Positions 7,238 to 14,917 of a DNA stretch of 64,000 nucleotides are shown here, piece after piece. The notes beneath the pieces were generated by a model. That model saw nothing but the letters and a program-made list of their open reading frames with translations. It made no database searches and had not been told where the DNA came from. The translations under genes and the position numbers were made by a program. Each line of letters opens with the position of its first letter. Within the stretch, counting starts at the first letter, position 1. The stretch comes from DATAGF01 sp963819845 (GTDB lineage: Bacteria; Actinomycetota; Thermoleophilia; Miltoncostaeales; Miltoncostaeaceae), in the NCBI GenBank assembly GCA_963819845.1, contig CAWFXQ010000016.1, positions 236,089 to 300,088 on the forward strand, in the 5' to 3' direction.

Positions 7238-8041
7238 TCACTGGGCATCGCGGTGCCCCGGCCACCAGGCCGGCGCCGCGGCGGCGTTCGTATGGACCGC
7301 GAGAGCGAGTGCGTCGAAGACCGTGCTGACCTTGATGATCTTGTCGTCCTCGAGCGTCAGGAACGCGGAGCCTTGGATCTCGATCAGATTGCCGCTCGCC
7401 GGCAGCTCGGGCAGCTCGCCCGTGTGCGTGCCCGTGATCAGCCATTCGATCGCGATCCGATCCTTCTCGCGGATCTCTTGTGAGAGCTCCATCTTGACGT
7501 CGGGCATGATCGCACGCCAGTACTCGACGCTCTCCCGCGCCATCGCGGGGCCGTCGCCCTCGGGCCCCGAGTCGTAGACGAAGCCGTTCATCTGGATGAC
7601 CAAGTCCGGTGCGACGTACTTCTCGGCCTCGCTGAAGTCACCCTTGTTCCAGGCGGCGAGCACGGCCCTCACGGCTGGGTGCTTTGCCTCGTGCTCCGCC
7701 TCTCGCTCGCCGCGCTTGAAGTGCCTCCTCCCCATGAGGACGAGCGTCGGAATGACCGCGGCATCGACGTCGGACGGCAGCAAGTGCCTCGCCAGCAGCC
7801 AGCTGCAGGCTGATGCGACCGCGAGGAGGGCGACGTCCCGCGCGGTGCCGGCCCGTCCCCCGTGGATCCCGAGATGACTACGGGCTCCGGGCTGCGTCCT
7901 CCGGCACTGCCAGCGCGCGGGGCGCCCTGACCGGACCGGCGGCGGGACCGCCTGGACGGGAACGCTCGTCCGGTTGATGACGCCACCGAAAGAGTGCGGC
8001 GGATCGGGAGAGGGGTCTGGTCGATTCCCCTCGTCGCTCAT
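7238..8041 (-). CDS. SnoaL-like ester cyclase domain protein with N-terminal extension
   Basis: 267 residues. The C-terminal ~150 (HPAVRAVLAAWNKGDFSEAE, YVAPDLVIQMNG, EYWRAIMPDVKMEL, EWLITGTHTGEL, EIQGSAFLTLEDDKIIKVS) form a SnoaL/ester-cyclase fold of the NTF2 superfamily. Ahead of it lie a probable membrane helix (DVALLAVASACSWLLARHLL) and ~60 Pro/Arg-rich residues. ATG at 8041 has a good upstream GGGAGG six bases away. The family covers polyketide cyclases and many uncharacterised small enzymes, so no substrate can be named. The membrane-anchored layout is unusual. Confidence 0.72.
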   Translation of the reverse strand: MSDEGNRPDPSPDPPHSFGGVINRTSVPVQAVPPPVRSGRPARWQCRRTQPGARSHLGIHGGRAGTARDVALLAVASACSWLLARHLLPSDVDAAVIPTLVLMGRRHFKRGEREAEHEAKHPAVRAVLAAWNKGDFSEAEKYVAPDLVIQMNGFVYDSGPEGDGPAMARESVEYWRAIMPDVKMELSQEIREKDRIAIEWLITGTHTGELPELPASGNLIEIQGSAFLTLEDDKIIKVSTVFDALALAVHTNAAAAPAWWPGHRDAQ

Positions 8042-8248
8042 CGGCTGCCTCCCGCGGCCTCCGCTTGTGCACTTCCGAGCGCACGCTCAGAGCGATCATA
8101 GCCTCCTGCGGGCGCATGCCCGCCTGCCGGCGCTCGAATCACCCGGGTGACGTGACGCAGGCGTCCGGGCGGCAAGGCCTTCAATTACGTCCCTTAGCGG
8201 ATAGAAGGAGGCGGTTCCGAAGTCAAGGCGGAACGATGACCGGCGAGC

Positions 8249-8582
8249 GCTGTCGTCCTGGTCGTCGGTTCGTACCCCGACGCCGCCGCCGGTGACCTCA
8301 AGGCGCTCCGAAGACAGCCCGGACGCCGGCGAGTACAAGGTCGTCGGTGCCGTCGTGATGAGTCCCGACGCGAGTGGCAACGTCAATGTGACGGACCAGG
8401 GCGGCGGCGAGGTCGCCGGCGGCGCCGGGCTCGGCGCGGCGATCGGCCGGCTGGTCAAGCGGCACGAGGAGGGTCGGCGGGTGGCGTTCGTGAATCGCCC
8501 TTTCTGGACGATGCCGATCCCGATGCCCCCTCCTGCGATCGCCCCGGCACCGGGCGAGGTGTCGGCGCCGAACGAAGGGTAG
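8249..8582 (+). pseudogene. Frameshifted DUF1269-like remnant
   Basis: One frame (from ~8252) reads AVVLVVGSYPDAAAGDLKAL. Another frame from 8292 continues with SPDAGEYKVVGAVVMSPDAS and then GGGEVAGGAGLGAAIG. Together these resemble the N-terminal half of a DUF1269/DUF6325-type protein split by a frameshift near 8300. The C-terminus (FWTMPIPMPPPAIAPAP) is not family-like. It may be a third relative of the duplicated module. Weak evidence. Confidence 0.4.
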
Positions 8583-8764
8583 GTCGGTTCATCCCGCGGG
8601 GACCGCGTCGCAGAGCTGGGCCGAGATGCGATCGAGGATGGGCGTCCGCCGCAGGAAGGAGAGCCCGTCGGGTCGTCACCGGCAGCGACCGCCTCGTCGC
8701 AGAGTCGGCGCGTTTCGGCTCGCGGCGGACTCCCAGGCCCAGCGAGGCGCCGTCGGTCTCACCG

Positions 8765-9238
8765 GTGGCAGGACTGGCCGCCGTGGGCGCGAACGCGACG
8801 GTGATGTCCGGGGAGACGAGGGCCGAGAGTCGGATCGACAAATGGGTCGCCCGCGCCACGACGCCCCGGGCGGCCGCGGTCGTCATCGCCACCGTGACCA
8901 CGGTGATGACCGTCGTGACCGGGCTGCTGATGACGGTCGTCGACCACGACAGCTTTCCCTCGCTCGGCGGCGGCCTCTGGTGGGCCATCCAGACGGTGAC
9001 GACGGTCGGCTATGGCGACCACGTTCCCGAGAGCACAGGCGGCCGGCTCCTGGCGGCGCTGGTCATGCTCCTGGGGATCGGCTTCATCACCGTGATCACC
9101 GCGGCGATCACCAGCACGTTCGTGGCTCGGTCGGGCAGGCAGGCTCAGGCCCGGAATGGCGATTCGTCGGCGGAGCAGCTGAGGCGGATCGACGAGCGCC
9201 TCGAGCGGATCGAAGCCGCGCTGCGCGAGCGCCAGTAG
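8765..9238 (+). CDS. Two-helix potassium channel (Ion_trans_2)
   Basis: 157 residues with the K+ selectivity filter TVTTVGYGDHVP at about residues 77-88. It is flanked by transmembrane helices at ~36-58 and ~92-121 (LLAALVMLLGIGFITVIT). The pore helix starts SLGGGLWWAIQ. The C-terminal ~20 residues (SAEQLRRIDERLERIEAALRERQ, in part) form a short coiled coil, probably for tetramer assembly. No RCK/TrkA-N regulatory domain is attached. GTG at 8765 is used; an ATG at 8804 is an alternative. It is intact despite lying among broken genes. Confidence 0.85.
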   Translation: MAGLAAVGANATVMSGETRAESRIDKWVARATTPRAAAVVIATVTTVMTVVTGLLMTVVDHDSFPSLGGGLWWAIQTVTTVGYGDHVPESTGGRLLAALVMLLGIGFITVITAAITSTFVARSGRQAQARNGDSSAEQLRRIDERLERIEAALRERQ

Positions 9239-9573
9239 CCCCCTCCGGCTCGCCCCAGGTCCGGCAGCCACAACCCGTTCATCGTCAGGGCGGGCCGTCG
9301 GGCCACCGGTTGCCCCGAGGGAGGAGCCAGCGCGTGGCGGCTGCCGGCTTCGAGCGAATCGAGCACCGCTGAAGAACGCCGCGCGCCGTCCATGGCTGAG
9401 ACGACGCTCCGGGGAGCGTGCCCGCGCGGCCGAGCCAGCCGCCTACCGGATGACCTTCGCCTGCGGCATCGTCGCGCTGACGCTCCGTACGCGATGCTTG
9501 TCGAGCCCGAGAAGACGAGCGACAACCTCGCGAGCTACATGGGCGCATTCTGGACCCTCACCCGGGTCGTCAG
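9239..9573. other. Intergenic/eroded stretch before the recombinase remnant
   Basis: About 335 bases without a gene I can recognise. It probably contained the upstream body of the tyrosine recombinase or cargo now lost; no frame here shows R-H-R recombinase motifs. Confidence 0.35.
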
Positions 9574-9729
9574 CTCACCTACGACACCTACGGCCACCTG
9601 ATGCCCGACTCGTTCGAGGGGTTCGGATCGGGTCTTGACGCGGCCGTGGATCCCGCTTCCCAGGCGGCCTCTCGGGGCGCGCAGGGTCACGGTGGGGTCA
9701 CGGGAGAGGATCTGGCGACTCCGGCCTGA
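9574..9729 (+). pseudogene. C-terminal remnant of a tyrosine recombinase (integrase)
   Basis: 52 codons begin LTYDTYGHLMPDSFEGFGSG and end at TGA 9727. The DTYGHL-P motif is the C-terminal box of phage-type integrases. Its second Tyr (codon 9589-9591) is in the nucleophile position. The catalytic Arg/His boxes are missing upstream, so the protein cannot be active. It ends 45 bp from the 3' end of tRNA-Asn, the classical place for an integrase of an element that inserts into a tRNA gene. Confidence 0.65.
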
Positions 9730-9740
9730 TCCGACCGAAA

Positions 9741-9770
9741 GAGAAACCCCACGATTAGCGGGGCTTTCTC
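9741..9770 (-). terminator. Terminator hairpin of tRNA-Asn
   Basis: On the minus strand just past the tRNA, GAGAAAGCCCC and GGGGTTTCTC form a stem of about ten pairs around a short loop, followed by TTTC. The position right after the tRNA 3' end supports a Rho-independent terminator. Confidence 0.7.
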
Positions 9771-9774
9771 GAAG

Positions 9775-9846
9775 CTCCTCGGGAGGGACTCGAACCCCCA
9801 ACCCTCCGGTTAACAGCCGGATGCTCTACCATTGAGCTACCGAGGA
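9775..9846 (-). tRNA. tRNA-Asn (anticodon GTT)
   Basis: The minus strand folds as a 72-nt tRNA. Acceptor TCCTCGG pairs with CCGAGGA and is followed by discriminator G. The D-arm has AGCTCAATGGTAGAGC, the anticodon arm CCGGCTGTTAACCGG has anticodon GTT, and the T-loop is GGTTCGAGTCC. CCA is not encoded. A terminator follows directly. Its 3' end faces an integrase remnant, so it was probably an integration target. Confidence 0.95.
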
Positions 9847-9894
9847 CCGCTCGCCGCCAGTGTAGCCGACGGCGTGGCGGGTCCCGAAATCCCG

Positions 9895-10572
9895 TCAGCC
9901 TGGCGTGAGCACTCCGGGGGCCGTCAGACGGTGCAGGTGGATGGTCGCGCCCGACTCGTCGGGCCGCTCGGCGTGGGCCACGTCCTCGCGCTCGTGGCTC
10001 CAGCCGGCCGCGCGGAGGGGCTCGAGCAGGGCGGCGGAGTGCGGCCGGCGGGGGTCGGCGATCAGCGCATCGCCGCCGGGCCGGAGCAGGCGGGGGAGGA
10101 GGGCGGCGAGCGCGCCGCCGTTGCGCTCCTCGTAGAGCAGGTCGGCGCCGATCACCAGGTCGGCGGGGCCGGCGGCGAAGAGGGCTCCGGGCGGCTCGCG
10201 CCAGTCGACGGCCATCGTCCCGACCTGGGCGCCGGCGGCCGCGGCGTTGGCCCGCGTGAAGGCCAGCGCCTCGGGGTACCAGTCGGTGGCGAGGACGTCG
10301 CCGCCCCGCAGAGCGGCGACGATCGCGGGCAGCCCGACGCCGCACCCCAGCTCCACCACCCGCGCTCCCGCCAGGCGGCGGGCGCCGAGCCGTGCGGCGA
10401 GCGCGTGGGCGCTCGGCCAGAGCTCGGCCCAGTAGGGGAGGCGCTCGTCGCGGGCGTAGTCGTCCTCGTCGATCAGCTCCTCCGCGCTGCGAGGCCGCAG
10501 GATCGCCAGAGCGAGCGGCCCGACCGCGACCTCCTCGCGCACGGGGTCGAACGCCGATAGCGAATCGTCCAC
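9895..10572 (-). CDS. Class I SAM-dependent methyltransferase, Nnt1/METTL-like
   Basis: 225 residues. SAM-binding motif I is RVVELGCGVGLPAIVAA, with an acidic ATDW at the end of strand 2. The motif DLVIGADLLYEERN stands in place of the usual motif IV. The pre-motif LPYWAELWPSAHALA is typical of the Methyltransf_16 family of protein lysine methyltransferases (for example the ETF-beta methyltransferase). The substrate here is unknown. The GTG start at 10572 lies 7 nt after a TAGCCT -10-like box (10580-10585, minus strand), suggesting a leaderless mRNA. Confidence 0.82.
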   Translation of the reverse strand: MDDSLSAFDPVREEVAVGPLALAILRPRSAEELIDEDDYARDERLPYWAELWPSAHALAARLGARRLAGARVVELGCGVGLPAIVAALRGGDVLATDWYPEALAFTRANAAAAGAQVGTMAVDWREPPGALFAAGPADLVIGADLLYEERNGGALAALLPRLLRPGGDALIADPRRPHSAALLEPLRAAGWSHEREDVAHAERPDESGATIHLHRLTAPGVLTPG

Positions 10573-10658
10573 ATCCGCCAGGCTAGTCGTGCGGATGATG
10601 TGAAAGGCCCGCGTTGCCCTTTCGCGGCGCGGCCGGGGATCGTAGGCTCGTCGTGCCG

Positions 10659-11060
10659 ATGGCCCCGAAGCTCATGCCCGACGGGCGGCCGACGCTCCCG
10701 AGCGTCACCGACGAGCCGCTGCGTATCGCCCTGCCCGTGCTCCTCGCCCGGAGGAAGCTCACGGTCGGCGCGCTCGCGGGCCTTCTGCGCGCGGAGGGCA
10801 TCGCCATCAGCCGGACCCGGCTGCACCAGCTCTCCACCGGGTCGGGCGCGCCGCCGACGCCGGAGCAGCTCGAGCGCCTGGCCAGCGTCCTCGGCGTGAG
10901 CGCCTCCCACTTCGCCGAGTACCGGCTCTGGCGGGTGCGCGCGCTGCTCGATCCGGGCGTCGTCGGGTTCGACCGCGCCATGGCCAACTTCGGCCGCCTC
11001 CGCGGTCCGCGCGGGACGCGGGCCCTCGCCGACGGCGGCGAGGCGGAGGCGTCGCGCTAG
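10659..11060 (+). CDS. XRE-like helix-turn-helix regulator
   Basis: 133 residues. Helices PLRIALPVLLARRKLTVGAL, AGLLRAEGIAISRTRLHQLS and PTPEQLERLASVLGVSASHF fit an XRE-type HTH. In this type the recognition helix (ISRTRLHQLSTG) is followed by a counting helix. The ~35 residues after it contain DPGVVGFDRAMANFGRLRG with no known domain. ATG at 10659 is chosen because a TAGGCT box at 10643-10648 puts the likely transcript start around 10655, after the alternative GTG at 10653. Target genes are unknown. Confidence 0.68.
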   Translation: MAPKLMPDGRPTLPSVTDEPLRIALPVLLARRKLTVGALAGLLRAEGIAISRTRLHQLSTGSGAPPTPEQLERLASVLGVSASHFAEYRLWRVRALLDPGVVGFDRAMANFGRLRGPRGTRALADGGEAEASR

Positions 11061-11093
11061 GATCCCCCGGTCCCGAATCGTCGGAGGAGCGCC

Positions 11094-11624
11094 ATGAGCG
11101 AGAGCGAGGGGGCCGCGGAGGCGGTCGAGGAGCAGGAGGCGCCCGCGCCGGAGGAGCCCTCCGCCGAGGCCGCCGTCGAGGAGCCGCCGGCCGCCGAGGA
11201 GGGGCCCGCGGCACCGGCCGAGGAGGAGCCCGCGGCGCCGGCCGAGGAGCCGGAGGCACCGGCCGAGGACCCCCATGGTGCGGCCGAGGAGCCCGGCGCC
11301 GAGCCGCCGCCCGCGCAGGCCGAGCCCGAGCCCGAGCCCGCCGAGGTCAGCGACGAGGAGATCGCCGCCGCGCAGGCGGAGCTGGCCGAGGAGGCCATTC
11401 CGGTCCCGGTCGGGCCCGCCGCGGGCCGCCAGGCCAAGGTCTTCCTCTGCGACCGGGGCCACCGCACGGTCGCCCTGTGGAGCACGCCCGGGAGCTGCCA
11501 CGCCCGCCCGACCCGCAGCGGGGGCGAGTGCGGCCGCCAGCTCTACCCGATCGGCGAGCTGCCCGAGCAGGTGCAGAAGGCGCTCAACCCGCTGAAGGCC
11601 TCCAAGAAGGCCTCGAAGGCCTGA
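11094..11624 (+). CDS. Acidic low-complexity protein with Cys/His tail
   Basis: 176 residues. Residues 1-95 are almost entirely Glu, Ala and Pro in short repeats (EEPAAPAEE-type), giving a disordered acidic arm. The last ~65 residues are different: FLCDRGHRTVALW, then Cys residues spaced C-x3-H-x11-C-x10-C, QLYPIGELPE and a Lys-rich end KASKKASKA. The Cys/His pattern could bind one zinc. A GGAGGAG ribosome site lies 5 nt before ATG 11094. I do not recognise the family; an acidic arm plus a basic/zinc tail would suit a nucleic-acid or ribosome-associated role, but that is a guess. Confidence 0.6.
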   Translation: MSESEGAAEAVEEQEAPAPEEPSAEAAVEEPPAAEEGPAAPAEEEPAAPAEEPEAPAEDPHGAAEEPGAEPPPAQAEPEPEPAEVSDEEIAAAQAELAEEAIPVPVGPAAGRQAKVFLCDRGHRTVALWSTPGSCHARPTRSGGECGRQLYPIGELPEQVQKALNPLKASKKASKA

Positions 11625-11642
11625 GCTGAGCCCGGGCCGGCG

Positions 11643-13442
11643 TCAGCCGGCCTCGGCCACCTCGACCATCCGCTCGATCTCGGCGAACCCGGGCTCCCAG
11701 ACGCCGGGGTCGCCGAGATCGACCCCGAGCGCGCCCAGCAGCTCGGCGGGCGCCATCGAGCCCCCCGCGGACAGGAACGCGAGGTAGTCGCCCACGAACT
11801 CCTCGCCGCGCTCGCGGTAGCGCGCGTAGAGCGCCAGCGTCGCCAGGTGGGCGAAGACGTAGGCGTAGGTGTAGAAGCGCGTCGAGATGAAGTGGGGGAT
11901 GTACGACCACCCCAGCCGGTAGCGGTCGGGCAGCAGCAGCGAGTCGCCGTAGTACTTCTCGTTCTCCTCGAACCAGATGTCCGAGAGGCGCTCGGGCGTG
12001 AGCGCAGCGCCCTCGTCGCGCAGGGCGTAGGCGCGCTGCTCGTAGCGGGTAAGGACCGTCTGGCGGAAGACCGTGGCGAACGACCCCTCGACCCGCTCCG
12101 AGACGAGCGCCCGGCGCGTGGCGGGGTCGGTCTCGGTGGCCATCAGGTGGTCGAAGGCCAGCAGCTCGGCGAACGTGGAGGGCACCTCCGCCAGCGCGAT
12201 CCCGGTGCCCGCCGACAGCGCCGTCTGCTCCTCGGACGCCAGCGTGAAGTGCATCCCGTGGCCGAGCTCGTGGGCCAGCGTCATCACGTCGTCCATGCGG
12301 TCGGTGAAGTTCATGAGGACGTACGGCGACGCGTCCTGGGCCACCGGGGCGCAGAAGGCGCCGCCGCGCTTGCCGGCGCGCGGCTCGGCGTTGACGCGCC
12401 GCTCGTCGAAGAAGGAGCCCGCGATGCCCGCCACCCGCGGCGAGAAGCGGCTGAACGACTCGTCGATGAGGCGGCGGGCCTCGGGGTAGTCCACCCGCCG
12501 GTACTCGCCGATCGGCGCGTACTGGTCGTGCAGCTCCAGCCGCTCGAGGCCCAGGATGCCGGCCTTCACCCGGAACCAGCGGTGGGCGAGGGGGTAGTGG
12601 CTCTCCACGGCGTCGAGCATCGTGTTGACGACCTCGCCGGGCAGCTCGTTGCGCAGGTGGGTGGGCTCCATCGGGCCGGAGTAGTGCCGCAGGCGGTCCA
12701 TCGCCAGGCGGTCCGCCACCAGGGTGTCGTAGGTGTGGGCGAGCGTGTCGGAGTGGGGGCCGAGGGAGTCGTAGAGCGTCTCGAGCGCGCGCCGGCGCAG
12801 CTCGCGGTCCGGGTCGCGCACGTGCGCCAGCAGGCGGTCGATCGTGTGCGGCTCGGGCCCGTCGCCGGCGTCGAACGGGACCTCGAGCGTCGAGGTGACC
12901 CGGCCGAACAGGGTCTGCCACGCGCTCACCGCCGCGGGGCCCCGCTCGGCGAGCATCCGCTCCTCGGGCTCGGACAGCGTGTGCGGCGCGAAGCGGCGCA
13001 GGGCGACCAGGTAGTGGTGGTCGCGCGCCACCTCCTCGGCCTCGGTGAGCTGCCGGGCCCGCTCCTCGGGCAGGGCGATCCACTCGAGGTCGAAGAAGCG
13101 CAGGGCGTTGGCCGCCTCGACCATCGCCCGGTTGACCGCCGCCGAGAGGTCCTTGTTCTCCTGCGAGGTGACGTCGACCGACTCGCGCAGGTGGACGTAC
13201 GAGCCCACCCGCGACAGCTCGTTGTCGAGCTCGGCGAGCTCGGCGAGCGCCCCGGCGAGCCCGGCCGCGTCGATGGTGGCGAGCGTCCCGCGGTGGCGCG
13301 CCTCGAACTCGCGCGCCCGCGCGAGGCCCTCGTCGAGGCGGCGGCGCGCCTCGTCGGCGTCGGCGACGAGGGGGGAGAGGTCCCAGTGGACCCCGGCCGC
13401 GCGCGGGCCGGGCGGGGCGGGGGCGTCGGTCGAGGTGGTCAT
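11643..13442 (-). CDS. pepF: Oligoendopeptidase F, M3 family zinc peptidase
   Basis: 599 residues, the normal length. The zinc motif LAHELGHGMHF is at about residue 388 and the third ligand is in ALAEVPSTFAELL. The N-terminal helical lid is typical (WDLSPLVADADEARRRLDEG). Downstream FEENEKYYGDSLLLPDRYR and YSYIP-type substrate-cleft motifs (WSYIPHFISTRFYTYAYVFA) are present. It is a cytosolic enzyme cleaving short peptides. ATG 13442 follows a TACGTT box by 6 nt. Transcribed alone, apparently; convergent with the gene at 11094. Confidence 0.95.
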   Translation of the reverse strand: MTTSTDAPAPPGPRAAGVHWDLSPLVADADEARRRLDEGLARAREFEARHRGTLATIDAAGLAGALAELAELDNELSRVGSYVHLRESVDVTSQENKDLSAAVNRAMVEAANALRFFDLEWIALPEERARQLTEAEEVARDHHYLVALRRFAPHTLSEPEERMLAERGPAAVSAWQTLFGRVTSTLEVPFDAGDGPEPHTIDRLLAHVRDPDRELRRRALETLYDSLGPHSDTLAHTYDTLVADRLAMDRLRHYSGPMEPTHLRNELPGEVVNTMLDAVESHYPLAHRWFRVKAGILGLERLELHDQYAPIGEYRRVDYPEARRLIDESFSRFSPRVAGIAGSFFDERRVNAEPRAGKRGGAFCAPVAQDASPYVLMNFTDRMDDVMTLAHELGHGMHFTLASEEQTALSAGTGIALAEVPSTFAELLAFDHLMATETDPATRRALVSERVEGSFATVFRQTVLTRYEQRAYALRDEGAALTPERLSDIWFEENEKYYGDSLLLPDRYRLGWSYIPHFISTRFYTYAYVFAHLATLALYARYRERGEEFVGDYLAFLSAGGSMAPAELLGALGVDLGDPGVWEPGFAEIERMVEVAEAG

Positions 13443-13470
13443 GGCCGCAACGTAGCTGATCCCCTCGGGC

Positions 13471-14298
13471 TCACGCCGCGAGCAGCCGGTCGATCGCGTC
13501 GCGGGGTAGCGGAGGCGTGCCGGTGTCGCCGGGGCGCAGCTCCTCGCCCGGCCGGTGGAAGTCGGAGCCGCCGGTCGCGACCAGCCCGTGGCGCCGGGCC
13601 AGCGCCGCGTAGGCGTCGCGGCGCTCGGGGGTGTGGTCGGGGCGGTGGACCTCGATGCCGCGCAGCCCGGCGGCCGCCAGGCGCGCGACGAGCGCCGACA
13701 GCGCGGGGGCGTCCATGCGCAGCGAGGCGGGGTGGGCGAGGGCGGCCGCGCCGCCCGACTCGGCCACCAGGCGCACGGCCTCTTCGGGCTCCAGCCCGCG
13801 GTGGGGGACGGCGGCCGGGCCGTCGTCGGCCAGGAAGCGGTCGAAGGCCTCCTGGCGGTCGCGCGCGTGGCCCGCCGCGACGACCGCGTCGGCCAGGTGG
13901 GGCCGGCCGATCGGGCCCGCCGCCCGGGCGGCGACGTCCTCGAAGGCGACCGGCGCGCCGGCGGCGGCCAGCCGCTCCACCATCCGCCGCGCCCGGGCCT
14001 CGCGCGCGGCTCGCAGGCCGGAGAGCCGGGCGGCCAGGGGCTCCGGCGCGGGCTCGCGGAAGTACCCGAGCAGGTGCATCGAGCCCGAGGGCGCCCGAAC
14101 GGACAGCTCCACGCCGGGGACGACCCGCACGCCGAGGGCGCGCCCGGCCGCGATCGCGGCCGCGACGCCGTCGAGGGTGTCGTGATCGGTCACGGACATC
14201 ACGTTGACGCCGGCGCCCGCGGCCAGCTCGACCAGCGCCTCGGGCCGGAGCGACCCGTCCGAGGCGAGCGTGTGGAGGTGGAGGTCGGCCCGGCCGGC
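13471..14298 (-). CDS. PHP-domain phosphoesterase (TrpH/YciV-type 3',5'-nucleotide phosphatase)
   Basis: The frame shows the complete PHP metal motifs: ADLHLHTLASDGSLRPE, SVTDHDTLDG, VVPGVELS, AALAHPAS and GGSDFHRPGE. Family members act as RNase AM or as phosphatases of 3',5'-nucleotides such as pAp. It follows cysC and cysH, so removing the pAp released by PAPS reduction is a sensible role (inference). The HxH motif lies upstream of the first usable start codons (GTG 14202, ATG 14199). The frame is open to at least 14304, with no ATG/GTG/TTG between. Either the start is non-canonical or a sequencing error hides it, so the 5' end given is approximate. Confidence 0.75.
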   Translation of the reverse strand, partial: AGRADLHLHTLASDGSLRPEALVELAAGAGVNVMSVTDHDTLDGVAAAIAAGRALGVRVVPGVELSVRAPSGSMHLLGYFREPAPEPLAARLSGLRAAREARARRMVERLAAAGAPVAFEDVAARAAGPIGRPHLADAVVAAGHARDRQEAFDRFLADDGPAAVPHRGLEPEEAVRLVAESGGAAALAHPASLRMDAPALSALVARLAAAGLRGIEVHRPDHTPERRDAYAALARRHGLVATGGSDFHRPGEELRPGDTGTPPLPRDAIDRLLAA

Positions 14299-14300
14299 GG

Positions 14301-14858
14301 CTACGCCGTCACCGCGCGGCCGACGAGGCCGCGGGCCTCCAACTCGGCCAGGACCCTCGCCGCGCTGTCAGCGGGCGACTCCTCTTCGGTGAGGACGTGC
14401 ACGTCGGGGCTCGGCGGGGCCTCGTAGGGGTCGCTCACGCCGGTGAACTCCTTGATCTCGCCGGCGAAGGCCTTGGCGTAGAGGCCCTTCACGTCGCGGC
14501 GGGCGCACTCGTCCACCGAGGTGTCCACGAACACCTCGACGAAGGGGCCGAACTCCTCGACCATCCCCCGCGCGGCCGCCCGGGTCTCGATGTACGGCGA
14601 GATGGCCGACACGAGGGTGGCCACGCCGGCGCGGGTGAAGCGGCTGGCGACCCAGCCGATGCGCTGGATGTTGGTGTCGCGGTCCTCCTTGGAGAACCCG
14701 AGGCCCTTCGACAGGTGGGTGCGGACGACGTCGCCGTCGAGGTACTCGACCAGCAGCCCGCGCCGCTCCAGCTCGGGGCCGACGCTCTCGGCGATGGTCG
14801 TCTTGCCCGAGCCGGACAGCCCGGTGAACCACAGGGTGAAGCCGTCGCGCTCGCTCAC
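14301..14858 (-). CDS. cysC: Adenylylsulfate (APS) kinase
   Basis: 185 residues. P-loop GLSGSGKTT is at residues 13-21. APS-kinase motifs follow: LDGDVVRTHLSKGLGFSKED, RDTNIQRIGWVA, then FVEVFVDTSVDECARRDVKG, LYAKAF and FTGVSDPYE. It phosphorylates APS to PAPS. The GTG start at 14858 has GGGAGG ~9 nt upstream; no domain sequence lies before it. It follows cysH by 59 bp and its TAG stop abuts the PHP gene. No ATP sulfurylase gene is in the window. Confidence 0.93.
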   Translation of the reverse strand: MSERDGFTLWFTGLSGSGKTTIAESVGPELERRGLLVEYLDGDVVRTHLSKGLGFSKEDRDTNIQRIGWVASRFTRAGVATLVSAISPYIETRAAARGMVEEFGPFVEVFVDTSVDECARRDVKGLYAKAFAGEIKEFTGVSDPYEAPPSPDVHVLTEEESPADSAARVLAELEARGLVGRAVTA

Positions 14859-14917
14859 TCTCGGAGAGCCTCCCTCGGGGCGGCCGCCCCGGTCGTCGTT
14901 CGTTCCCGCGTCGAGGT

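Noticed and set aside
9775..9846. Attachment-site duplication of the tRNA-Asn 3' end within the window
   Set aside because: I looked for the T-arm/acceptor sequence elsewhere in 1-9.7 kb and saw none; a partner site, if any, lies outside the window or has decayed.
11847..14207. 786-codon + strand frame opposite pepF and the PHP gene
   Set aside because: Arg/Gly/His-rich shadow; the minus strand has full PepF and PHP motifs.
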